Shown piece by piece: positions 1 through 11,465 of a stretch of DNA of 64,000 nucleotides. The DNA comes from Apteryx mantelli (lineage: Eukaryota > Chordata > Aves > Apterygiformes > Apterygidae). The translations under genes were made by a program, and so were the position numbers. The stretch covers positions 128,308,183 through 128,372,182 of the forward strand of contig NC_089978.1 of assembly GCF_036417845.1 (NCBI RefSeq). Direction: 5' to 3'. Numbering within the stretch: position 1 is the first letter of the stretch; each line of letters starts with the position of its first letter. Under the pieces are notes generated by a model, which was given only the letters and a program-made list of their open reading frames with translations, did no database searches and had not been told where the DNA came from.

Positions 1-752
1 AATTCAGAGTGTCATCACTGTGACTGTTCTGTACAATTCTAAATATGCATGGGGAGTCTCACCAGATGCAGAAAACTAAGGAAAAAACTCTGTACTGTGC
101 AACTGATTTGCAGATAGCACTGAGCATCAGCCTCTCAAAATCCAGCTTCTTTATGGCCTCTCAAAGGGCTAGTGCACTGTAGAGACCTCACACCCTGTAT
201 CTATCTGCTTGGTGTGCAAAATAATGGACAAAAAAATACAAGCTTGCTTAGCTTGTTATTGGCTTTAAGACAAGCATCAAACAAAAATACCTCAGAACAT
301 TTTCTTCCAGTTTACCTGCAAACTGATTTGCTGGCTTTTCTTTTTTAAAATCCACTTCATATTCTCTGTAAGCAATTTTCTTAAACACAGGATCTGAATG
401 TGTCAATCTGAAACCAGAAGAGTTACGATAAAAATTGAAAGGTCAAAGATTCTCAGAGATGCCAATGCTGTTTAGCAGATATCTCAGAAAATGAATCTGA
501 CAGAAAGCATCTGACAGAGCAGTGAGAGAAACCTGGATTTTTCTTTACTCAGTGATTCTATAATGGTGTTATGATTCTATAACAGCATTAGTAGCAATCA
601 TCTGCAGCTGCTGTGCTTTCAAGACAAACACAAAACTGTTCCCTGACAACATCTAAGGCACTCAAATCAGCAAGTCAGAAAATTGCTTTCTGGGAAATAT
701 GGCAATTATTCTTAGACTTATTATGTTTCCCTGTCTCTCTCTCTCACGTGCG

Positions 753-755
<3 letters not shown>

Positions 756-797
<42 letters not shown>
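756..797. repeat. (AC)21 microsatellite
   Basis: A pure 42-bp AC/GT dinucleotide run, preceded by a short CT-rich stretch. Confidence 0.97.
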
Positions 798-800
<3 letters not shown>

Positions 801-1544
801 ACCACTGTATTTTAGAAAATACTCAGGCAAGCAGAAGGAAACCAGCATACAACACCTCTGGAATGGAAGTAATGAAGAAATGAGGGCTGGAGAGAGAATG
901 GTGTGTATTTAGTTTCACATTATTGGTTATTTTCTTAGTATTTGCTATTGCAACAGGTTCCAACAGTAAGTCCACTTACTTTTGTTATATTGCCCTTTCA
1001 GTTGAGCAAGGTACATGTTTGGAAGTGGGAAGTTGATGGGCTGCACTCGGACAGAGAGGCTGGGCAGGGATAAAAAGTGAGGCTACTTCACAGTGACATT
1101 CAGGGTCCGTAACAAGGAGATCTCTTTTTGTAAAGCTATAAATCCCTTTGTGACACTCTCTCACACTAACAGAGTTTGGCAGAAGCAGTATCTGTTTCAA
1201 TTCATTACTGCTCTCTTTGAAGTCATTGACAAAATTTGATTTTACTCTTAAGGAGAAGGGTGTGATATGTAATCCTCATTGACAAATGCTGTCCTAATAT
1301 GTCAATGTTCAATGCACATCAGACTACAGGGTGGAAGAGGGAATTTATCAATACCAATTGCAGAGCTAAAAGGAACAGAATAGTTACGTTACTAGCACTT
1401 CAAAAATCTCAGACTACACAATCAGGTCTAGTTACATCACCTTTGGTCCTGGGATCAGCAGCGTTGTATGCACAAATAATACATTTTTACTTTGCTTTGA
1501 AGTGCCTTATAAATATCACTTACACATGGTAACCAATAAACCTC

Positions 1545-1640
1545 TAAGAAGATAAAAAGACTGAGGCTCAGAGAAGTTGTGACCTATCCAAACTTCTATG
1601 ATTTGCAGTAAATGAAAATGAAACCCAGGAAAATTAATTA
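1545..1640 (+). mobile_element. Short MIR/CORE-like fragment
   Basis: Contains gactgaggctcagagaagtt, gtgacctatcc and atgaaacccagga, matching the core of the same ancient family. Short, so tentative. Confidence 0.45.
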
Positions 1641-3245
1641 AGGAAATGGTTCAGGAAGAATCTATTTTCTTTTCAGCAGCTCTTCAGTTACTTAGAACTA
1701 AACCCAGCAAACTGTCATATTCTTAAACTGTATTTAGACATTCACCTTCTACTGAAATCAGAGTGTGTCACATACCCAAATGTCTTTGAAAATCCAGGCA
1801 ATTAGCCCTTTCTCAGTAAATATCCTTTTTTTTTTAGTTAAATTTCTAGAAATTCTAGAAAGTTCATCAGATGCATTCAGGATATGGACTTGCTCTAAAC
1901 ACTTATGTGAGATATCTCAATAGGCACTGAATGAAAAACTCCTATCTAATCATATAATATTTAAATTGAGGTTTGAGACAGTCAGTTGATTTCTACAGCA
2001 TGAAATCCATCTATCTGCTACATGATGCTTAGAGAAGTAGCAGTTGATGCTTACATTGATGCATTCAGTGCAGATGAGAATGAAGATCTAAATACTAAAT
2101 TCACATGCCTAGGTCACTATTTAAATGGCATTTGGCTTCCTACATTTAAATCATATTTTCTCCTATCTTGCCACTTTGACATTATGCTCATAGCAGTTGT
2201 ATTGAATTTCCAAGGGGAGTTTTAGAAATCACGGGAACTTCGTTTTAATTAGTCTCAGAAAAGAGATATTTAGAAAATCTAAATTTGAACTGGAAATGTA
2301 CTTTCCAATAACATCCAGAAATACAAGATCCAACACACATCAAAAAAAGTCACAAACCAAACCGAAATAAAGAAAACAAGCCACCCACCAATATAAAACA
2401 CTCCGCAGTGTCCAAATGTCCCCTTCAACACAGGATGAGAGAACATATATTAGCTCCCATTTCATGCCACTTCGTGAACAAACAAAAGCTGTGTATGGTG
2501 ACTATAGTGAACATAGCATAAGCACCAAGCCTAATTTAAACAAAATTCTAAATTAGATCAAAGTTTTGCCATGTATAGCATTGCACTTGCAGTGTTTATA
2601 ATCCTAAGCATAATATTGGTTGTACAAGAAGATACTTTATATGCTTGCTTGTTGTGTGAATGCAGGCTGGCCATTCTGCAGTGCAATCTAAAAAGATTTG
2701 AAATTAGTACAGTACAGTAATGCTTGATCCTACAACCTTTGCCCAGGCAAACTCAGGAAGAATATTTCACAAAAACTACTGAACAACTCAGAAACAACAG
2801 CAGCTAGTTCCAAAGTTCATCAGGCTCTGATTTAAATGAAAGTGATGGTATCCAAATTAGAAGCTATTTATTCCTTCAGCCAATTTTAGAGTCTGAAGGT
2901 TTTCAAAATCCTACCAAACTGAGGCTCAACTTAACATTGCTCAAAATCCATACACCCCACAACAACGACATTGAAAAAAACACACAAAAGATTATAAAAG
3001 CAAGCCCAAGAATAGATTCAACAAAACTGCTCTGAAAACATAATCTTGACAACTAATCAAGTAACTAAAAAGGAGCTTTTAATACTTCATTGGCTCCAGT
3101 TCAGATCATGCTGTTCAAAGATACACAGTTCCTTTGAAGTCAACAGATCAGACTCTAAAGTCCTCCTGGGCTCTAAAATGCCTCAGGAGACTCAAAACAC
3201 TTTCCGTCACAGGAGAGGACAAGTTTCATCCTCCTTATCTTGAAC

Positions 3246-3412
3246 TTTGTTACCTGGACTTTTCCTCAGATTCTGGTTTGTAGGTCCAGCTAGTGATCTT
3301 TGCAGCGATATAGTGCTCCCTGATCTTCGCAGCTCCCACCACATGTTTCTCTGAATCTGGCCACCATGAACCAAGCAGAAGCAAGAGAAAAAGATGCATG
3401 CAGTGGAACGTC
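3246..3412 (-). other. Signal-peptide-like open frame, possible first exon
   Basis: From the ATG at 3412 the minus strand reads MTFHCMHLFLLLLLGSWWPD, a good match to a secretory signal peptide, and runs open to a CCAG|GTAACA donor-like site near 3,246. In mammals BTLA, an immunoglobulin-superfamily receptor, neighbours ATG3 on this strand. However no Ig-type exon was found at lower coordinates and the donor phase is not the usual phase 1, so assignment to BTLA is not supported. Confidence 0.15.
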
Positions 3413-4082
3413 ATGATACAGATGCCTACTGATGTTGCTCTGGAAGACAAGGCGGAAACTGCTGCTTTTATTGCTGTTGCTGCTCCTAACTTCCCCTCTG
3501 AAATGAAATAATTATGATGCAAGACGGCAACAGTGTTCACTATGCTCAGGTCATTGCTTTTCACCTCCTCCTCCTCCCCTTGCTGACAGGGATCCAATAG
3601 AGATAAAAAGCTGTTTAAACTACCTTCCCTTCCCTCCCCTCCTCTCCTCCACACCATTTTCACTGAGAGACAAGCATCAAGGAGAAGCAGCTTCGACCCC
3701 ACTACAGACTGTAGTTAAGTCATCATCTACTGGAGCAGCAAGATAACCAGAGGCAAAAAGCAATTACTTAGATGCTTGACTTACAAGGTTAGGAAGCAAG
3801 AGGGCACATTTTCTGTCTTGCCCAGGAAAGAGAATACTAGCACACCGCTGGCAGTGGTGGAAATTCCCCGGTTAGATGCCACATGTCCTAAGATCTAAGG
3901 AATCTTTCCCAATTTGAGAGAGCAAAATGCTGATGGATTAGGTCTGGGGGCTATGGGTGGATACAGAGCTAATTTACTACTTCAAATCTAGTTCAGGTTA
4001 CCTCATATTGCTACCTTATTATAGCAATTCAGTAACCTTTCCAAACACGCGGTCAACTTCACTTTCGTCCCCAAATATCTAG

Positions 4083-4319
4083 TGTCGGATAATGAATAAT
4101 GAACTGACTTCTCAGCGGCAGCTAACAGACCAGCCTGAAGACTTGCCCACAGTCAGAATCTTCCAAACTAGTCTTGATCAGGATCTGTTGAAACTCATCA
4201 AAAGAGAAAATATTAAGAAAATGCCTTTTGACGAGCTAATTACAAATGTCAACCATATCAACAAAAAGATATTCCCCTCCCTCCTGAGCTGTTTGCCAAA
4301 ACGACTAGAAAATTGTTGA
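4083..4319 (+). CDS. Possible terminal exon of an unrecognised gene
   Basis: A frame of 78 codons opens directly after a plausible acceptor (pyrimidine-rich stretch then ATCTAG at 4082) and ends at TGA 4317-4319. Its protein is charged and protein-like, with PEDLPTVRIFQTSLDQDLLK followed by a Lys-rich helix-prone segment and a C terminus LPKRLENC. A perfect AATAAA follows at 4404-4409 with T-rich sequence after it. I do not recognise the family and found no sure upstream exon; a weak coding-like frame with VAVDAYIDAFSADENEDLN lies at 2022-2110 on the same strand. It could be chance. ATG3 is on the opposite strand, so this would be a separate gene ending here. Confidence 0.3.
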   Translation, partial: CRIMNNELTSQRQLTDQPEDLPTVRIFQTSLDQDLLKLIKRENIKKMPFDELITNVNHINKKIFPSLLSCLPKRLENC

Positions 4320-4403
4320 CTTTGTTTTATTTGCACTTGGATTATTGGAAAAAGAAAAACCAGTACCTTTTTTTTTTTGTAAACAGAAAGTTACAATATT
4401 TTC

Positions 4404-4409
4404 AATAAA
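4404..4409 (+). terminator. AATAAA after the possible terminal exon
   Basis: Perfect AATAAA, 85 nt after the stop at 4319, followed by a T-rich stretch. Meaningful only if the upstream exon is real. Confidence 0.3.
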
Positions 4410-6120
4410 GTTTTGCTTATGTTTTTAAGAAAAAAATGACCTAAAACCCCAAATCACAGTAATTCCATTTCAGATCCAGACAAAAATGAGGATGAAATTT
4501 CCTCAGACTACTTTGAAACAAAACCTCATAAATTCTATGTTTGGTATATATTTCAAGAGCAGAACAGTCTAACTGGCAGCCTGCATGATAATTCCATCCA
4601 AACAAGCACCATTTGGCCCTAGTAGAGATAGGGATTAGTTTTCAGAAACATGAATGAAGCCTAAGAACCAAATGCTCCCTGACACTTCTGGATAGTTTGG
4701 TGCCTAAACCTGAAAACAACCATGATCACCTGGACAGCATAAGAGTAGAGGCACCACAAAAAGTTTCAAGGCAGCATATTGAAATCAGTGGTAAAATACC
4801 TTTGATTGTTTCTGCATGGAACAAATCATTTGTATCCACGAGCTCCTTTGACACATACATTATGTACGAAAGGGATTCAAAATCCATGATCTAGGAAAAA
4901 GTAGGTTGGACCACCACGTGTGCACAGACATCGATGCCAAAATGTTATGTAAAGACAGTCCAATAGTATTTCCTTACTAATTAATTATTGTTTTGACTGG
5001 GGATTGCACCACAACCCTTAGTAAACTGCTTAAATGATTTTTAAGCAGCAAGATACAATATTTGCCTCATTTCTAGTCTGTCCCCAATCTCTTCTCTGGC
5101 TTGGTAGAAGAATAGGTCAGGATCTCTTTCAACACTGGTGGTCAAGAGTTTAACACTAACGGGCATGGCAGTTGGTGTGAGAGTGCCTGTAAGATGCATT
5201 TAAAAAAAAACAACAAAAAAAACCCTCTTCTGGGCAGATGAACAATTCCTTTTAGACTAATGTCCAGAATTGATGAGGTGTAGCTGGTGCTGAAATGCCA
5301 GACACCCTATATGCTGTCCCATGTCAATGCTAGCATATATTGTCAAACCTAAAGGATTTTTAAGTCAGCTTGTCTCATCCCCCATTCTTACACATCCATA
5401 CAGAAGCACCTAGAAAATATCATGCATCTCTCTGTCAAGAAATAAACGGATTCATGTCCAGTTCCAGCCTCCACCCATTGGACTTCACAGGGCTGTTCCT
5501 AAAGCTCCTTCCCATACAGGGATTTGAAGACCTTCTTGTATTCTTATGTGATTGGCTGATAAGACCAAACTAAAATACACTTTGAACAAGCCATCCTTTG
5601 ATTGTTTGATGAACTAAGTGTTTGAATTTGAATTTTTCATTATAGGCAGGTGTCTAATACTTAATTCTTCGCTGTAATAAAAAGCTATAATATTCTAGTC
5701 CAAGAATTAACACCCAGAATACCTGCTTAAAAACCCTTGCTTTATGACTGGGAACCATCAAAGCTGAGCTCAACTAGTTACTTGTCTTTTAACCATTTAA
5801 TGAATTTTGTGTTTGTCTTTTTCAAATTTCTTAGCCGACATATCATGTACAACTAATCAAATGGTAAAAGGAATCAAAATGCATTACATCAGTGAAATTA
5901 CTTTTACAAGCTTGGTTGATAATACTGATAGTACTAAAGAGGAATAGCAAATTAGACCAGATCTATTTTCCATTAAACTACACTGATTAGCGTGCATCAT
6001 CCTTCTTTAATCCTTTATGAACAAAAAGTCCTATATCAGCCATTCCCTTATTTTCTACTGACTTCCCCCATCTCTCAGGATCAATATAAGGCTAAGAGGC
6101 CTGAAATTATCTGGGTCAGC

Positions 6121-6141
6121 TTTTTTTTTTTTTTTTTTTTT
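6121..6141. repeat. T21 homopolymer
   Basis: Twenty-one consecutive T on the plus strand. No element was recognised attached to it. Confidence 0.9.
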
Positions 6142-7228
6142 AATAATTATTGCACCACATTGTCTCTTCTAGGCTTTGGGAAGTTCCACAGTGTTCTGAA
6201 AATCAGTATTAATAGTCCAAAGAGCTTGAACCCTTCCATCTGACCATTAGTTTCTAATATTTGCAATTATATCCTCTGTCTGGCATAATGAAAGTCTTTT
6301 ACACACATGTGAAATCTGTTTAGTTAGCCTACAAGATATTACAGTTAGTCACATGACATTCAGAATGCATTCCTCAGGTTGATGTCTTCCAAGACAATGC
6401 AACTTTTTTGCCTATACATATATATAGCCATGATCTTAACTTTTTCTGCTCCTCAAGGAAAAATACTGAATGAAACAATACTGCAGGTGCAGCTAACTTA
6501 TTTTATCATTATTGTTTGCCCATGTTTTAAGCTTGATTTACTTTTGGTCACCAGCACATCAAAAGGACTTGTGGGCAAAAGCCATGTGAGGGGGATCATG
6601 AATCATCCATGTTCCTGTATAATGTTGGCAAAACACTCTGTGCAGCACCGTCAACAATATAATTCCCAAAGCTAAGCAGTACCTCTGGGAGGTATTGATA
6701 TTTAAATGTTAAATGAAAAGTACGTAAAGAGAAACAAAAGTAGTACTTTTCAACATTAAAAGCAGGTCCCCATCTTCTAACTTGGGAAAAAGATTGTTGT
6801 CTGTTCTGACACACAGTAATTATGGCCCCGTTTCTTGCTTTGCTACATATGAAGACATACTGAAAGAGCCACACTGTAAAATGCTGCCCTACTAAAGACA
6901 GACCTTTAAGACTAACTGGTATTGCCAGTTTTATAGCAGAAAAACTTAGGCCAAGTCTAAGAAGTCAAGAACATATGGATCTTTGAACAGTTGTAAGTGG
7001 TGATCTTCAACTTTGTGCAGATTACAGAATAGTACCAATCACAAACTTGATCCTACTTTATCACAAATACTTATATTGGGTCCTAAATGCTATCAGGCAG
7101 CCATATTCTGATGGCTGCCATCAGTTTTAACAATTGAAGAAAGAAGAGAAGAAAGGCATAGAGCAGTTATTGAATTGGTTGCTAATAATGCCCACAGATC
7201 TCTCCCCCCCGCCCTTGGCACGTGTGGG

Positions 7229-7257
7229 CACACACACACATACACACACACACGCAC
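7229..7257. repeat. Interrupted (CA)n microsatellite
   Basis: CA dinucleotides interrupted by single T and G changes. Confidence 0.9.
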
Positions 7258-10200
7258 AGATCAATGCACAATGTGTCCAGCAAGCATACTTTGTTTAGTG
7301 CAGGGCGAAAGGAATTTTAAGGGCAAACAGGGAGTTAATTATTGATCAGCAGTAAACACGTGCTTCCGAATGTAGTTAAAAGATATAGGGGGCACTTACC
7401 AAATCTACCAGGCACAACTCAGAACAGAAGCCATCAGATAAATATCTCCACTTCTGCAAGAATGCACTAAAGCCAAGAAAGATTAATTTGTGAAATGGCT
7501 CCTTTTAGAAGTTTAAAGCAGATGTATCATGTTAAAAACCACACAAGCAGGGAAAAACAATGGATGGCAGAGAAACTCTTAAGCTTTCTTTCAGCTAACA
7601 ACCTATTCAAAAGGAGAATCTATGCAGATTTTCTATTTGATGGCAGTACAAGTAAGAACACATTCTGCATAATTCAAAAATGAAGGCAGGCAACACAGCT
7701 TGCGCAGTCATACACATTACTTCAAGACAGTAAAAAATGTAGAGTACCAGCATTTTAGACTGGTCTGATGCTAAACGCTTCAGAAGATAGAGCATCATAT
7801 TGATTGAAGCTGAAATACATTCAGGTTTTCTAAACGTGCTTTCCTTAGGAGAAAAACAAAGAGTCCTTGATTGGAGTTGAGTGTTTCAGAGAAAAATAAA
7901 AATAAGAATTTTGTAAATATTGCAAAAATTAACTTAAATGATTTAACAAGTTTATCTAATACCACTGGCTTTTGATCTGAACGTTTTTTTATTTTAAGGA
8001 AGAAAAGGAGAGAAGGTTAAATCAACTTCCTTTCCTCAAAAACTACATTAATAACATTTGACTCAATTTTGGGTTGTCTCAAAACAAGACCTTTTTCACT
8101 TTCTCAATTTTGCCAAAAAAATTCCAGTGTGACTCCACATTGAATTTTGCTCCTGTTCTACACCATACTCATGTTTTCTGTGTTCCATTTTGACTTCTAT
8201 ACCAAGAAAATCCTTTATTTGCCCAGGCTTATAACCGACATGCTAAATACAGAGGTGTTGCTATGATCAACTACCCTCACGCTAAGTCAGTCTAGCAACA
8301 GATTTAACTAGGCAGTCTTTCTACAGAGAATAAAAACAGTAATATCATCAGTGTCCACAATATGATGTAAACCAGATGGCACACAATTGCAGTAGTTTGC
8401 AACTCTAAAGATTGATATCTTTTTACCATAAAGCCTTTGTTGGGCCTGAGAGTAGATTATCAAAAAAGTGAGCCTGCTATAAATTAATTATATGCATATA
8501 CACATCCAATAGCAGGTATAATACTTCATGAGTGAATCAACTTTTTCTTCTTTCATACGGTTTCATGTTCTACACCTAGACGTCCTTAAAAAAAACCAAC
8601 AGTAGAACAATTCTTATTCAGTTACTAGCAAATAAGATTGTTTTTAGATAGAGGAAGAAATGAAATGAATAAGCTATAAGCCTAAAAAGACACTAAATTA
8701 CATCTTTCCCTATGGACCTTACAACACCCAAACAAAAATCAAGGCATTTGGTTCTTTAGCAACTGATCAGGCCATTCATTGGTAAGCTAATTAAACAAGC
8801 TCTGCTTTTCCACACCTAAAAAGGCAGCAACAGAAGGACAAATTGGAAATTACCCTCATTCTTTAACATTATTTCCATCCTTCATTATTTATGGTTGAGA
8901 CTTGGAATAGAGTTTCAGAAATCTAAATACAGAAATGATCGTGTGTTGAAGTTACTGCTTTGTAATTTTTGGTTCTTATGTTTACTTTTCACTGGAAATT
9001 TGAGGGTTTTTTATATTTCTGAAGCATTTCACGTAAACTGAGAGCTAGCCTGGCAGTACAGCTTGTGATGGTCATTCTAATCTCTGTAAGGCTACCCCCT
9101 TTGCGTCATAACACATTTCCTATGGCAAATCTTTGATGCAGACTCAGTAAAATCAAAATTTCACCTTGGTCTTCACTGCAGCACCTATAAACTAAATTGT
9201 ACTCAGAAAAGTTTAAGATGAAGGGATAGCTATTTAGAAGGCAAGTAAAGAGCCATGAGAATGGTAAGATGTACAGTAGGAAAGGAGCTCCAGCAAAGCA
9301 GGACTCCTCAAGAGCCATTCTGAGGTAGAGCCAAAATTCAGACAATTAATGAGAATATAGGATTTGCTAGAAGCTATAACTGAGGTTACTATGTTTGCAT
9401 ATGTTTAAGGCAGTTTCTACAGCAGCAACCTTCACTTCTAACAGTCCCAAACAAGAAAAGGATGTACGTACACACTGCAGGTGCACCCAGGCCAACTTTG
9501 TTAGCTCAGGTACAGCCAATAGTACATCCAGCCATGCAGAGCAACACACACATTAGTCACCAAGCATCCACTCATTTTCATGTGTTGGTCAGGTTTTGTG
9601 ATACCTGTGGCAATCACAACACAAGTGTACTGTAAGACGTTAAATACCGTGGTGCTGATGGAAGCCATGGGCTAGCTCTGCTGCCCCTGTTTTTTATGCT
9701 AGGGTCAGAGAAAAAGGCCTTCTCCAGTTAAAAATGTATAATCATGCCACTTACTTCCATCAATAGACTGACATGAAAGATGAATGTCATATTTGCTGTC
9801 TCCAGCATACCCTGGAGACCAGTGAAAGACCAACATTCACCTTCCTAAAGGAGAAAGATAGACAGCTTTTAGGGAAGAGGCTTCAAAAAATTCTGACAGA
9901 ACAGAGAAAAAAAAACCCAAACGTCAATGCTGGTTATTTTAAGATTCAAACTCCCCCTTTCTCCTCACCCTCCCTCCTGTCAAACCCTATTTGCTGGGTG
10001 GAGGGCAGCTACTTCCTTCCTGTCCTTCAAAAAAAGGACAGAATGTCTTTGAAATGTGTCTGAAAGGAAAATTTTATTGCATGACTCAGCGGGTGTAGTT
10101 AAGTTCTAACAGGTTTCAGCTGGTGTTACTCTTCACTTAAGCAATGCTTGCACAAGATATTATCCAAAAAGAAGGAAGCCAAGATGGGTATCAAAAGAAA

Positions 10201-11198
10201 GCAAGCTGATTTAAGTATAGTAGCTGGAACTTGACTGTAAACTCATAAGAAAGAGCACAGTACAGAGGACAGCCAACACAGGGACCAGTTGTGTCAACCT
10301 TTCTATCCAAAAGTAAATTCAGACAGTACTATACACCTGACTTCACAGATTACCTTTTAGAATGCAAGTTGGATGTTTGGGAGACAAAGATGCTGCCCTG
10401 AAAGCTGAGCAGAGTTCCTTAAATGAACTTAATATGGTAGTCTTGATTTCATTAACGAAAAATGGTTGTTTTTACAGAGTGTGTTTGTGCGGGAGGGGAG
10501 GGGAAGGTGGCTGCCAGTGTTCTCAGAAAGTAGAGGCTAAAGCCTGGATCCGTCTGCAATATCTGAATTCATAAATGGCTCCATGTATAATTACCTAAAT
10601 ATGGAAGCAGTGCTATAAAATTATCAATTAAGGTAGCTGAGGTAGAGACAAGTGATCATGACTGAACCCAGCTCTAGCATGGCAGTCTTCTCTCCCATTG
10701 AACCTGCAATTGTGTCAGAAAACTGTTCTTGCCTTTATTATAAGCTGAACAGACTACATATTAGTATTCCTCCTTTGTTTCCCCAAAAAGTCATCTCAAA
10801 ACACTGCAGATTTACACTTATGTTTGAGCAAGATCTTTCAAAGACTGGTTAGTTGCAGCTAGTTTAGTTTAACATGCAGTTAAGTTTTCATGACATATAA
10901 TTATCAATTCTTCTCTTCGAGTTCTCAAAGCTTGTATCCAGTTAGAGGGAAACATACTGTTCATAACTAGGAAAAAAGTTAGCTCACACACAAATTTAAA
11001 ATTGGGGGGGGAAGGGGGAGAAATCACATATTCAGGAATCATCTTAGTAACGAAGCCAAAGCATTAGGCTTCTACTCAAAAGCATATTTTAACTTCTGAT
11101 AAAGAGAAACTATAGTCTTCTACTGAAAGGAAGCTGACAGAACTACTGAGAAAAAAATTCCACCTCCTAGTGCAGTATGTGTATAGGAATGAAAGTGA

Positions 11199-11227
11199 TT
11201 TATTTATTACACACAAAGGTTTTTATT
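11199..11227 (-). terminator. ATG3 polyadenylation signal cluster
   Basis: Three minus-strand AATAAA hexamers (plus-strand tttatt at 11199, 11203 and 11222) lie about 160-185 nt after the ATG3 stop. This predicts a short 3' UTR ending near 11.18 kb. The placement is inferred from the motif and distance only. Confidence 0.6.
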
Positions 11228-11383
11228 AAAAGGCTGGTAATGGAACAGTTTATTTTAATGCATCAACTTGATAAAAGGTTAGAATTACAGAAATTGTGTA
11301 TAATGTTGAATAAGTCACATGTATGGGTTATTTAAAAAAAAAAGTCAGATTTGATCAGTAGAAGAGAACATCTCTTATTTTAG

Positions 11384-11465
11384 TTACATTGTAAAGTGCC
11401 TTGTGTAGTCATATTCTATTGTTGGAATGACCGCTTGTACAAATTTCAAGAAAATAAGAAGATAC
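11384..11465 (-). CDS. ATG3: ATG3 terminal coding exon 12
   Basis: Encodes [20 protein letters not shown] and TRHFTM with stop TAA. The acceptor AACTCAG completes the Met codon. The C-terminal helix is unchanged from the vertebrate family as I remember it. Confidence 0.97.

Larger units (their letters stand above)
1..4082. other. Left intergenic region
   Basis: AT-rich DNA with a CA microsatellite, a short MIR-like fragment and a signal-peptide-like frame at 3.3-3.4 kb. No confident exon seen. Confidence 0.5.
4410..11198. other. Intergenic region downstream of ATG3
   Basis: AT-rich DNA with short open frames of chance length, a T21 run and a CA microsatellite. I looked for immunoglobulin-type (D-x-G-x-Y-x-C) exons on the minus strand and saw none. 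Confidence 0.5.

Noticed and set aside
613-912. 99-codon frame with a run of His-Thr
   Set aside because: The His-Thr run is the translated AC microsatellite; not a gene.
3250-3702. 150-codon minus-strand frame as a whole
   Set aside because: Only the part from the ATG at 3412 looks signal-peptide-like; the upstream part has no recognisable content and the whole does not match a known protein.
9773-10063. 96-codon plus-strand frame with Cys-His residues near the start
   Set aside because: The Cys/His spacing fits no zinc-binding motif, and no splice or promoter context is seen.
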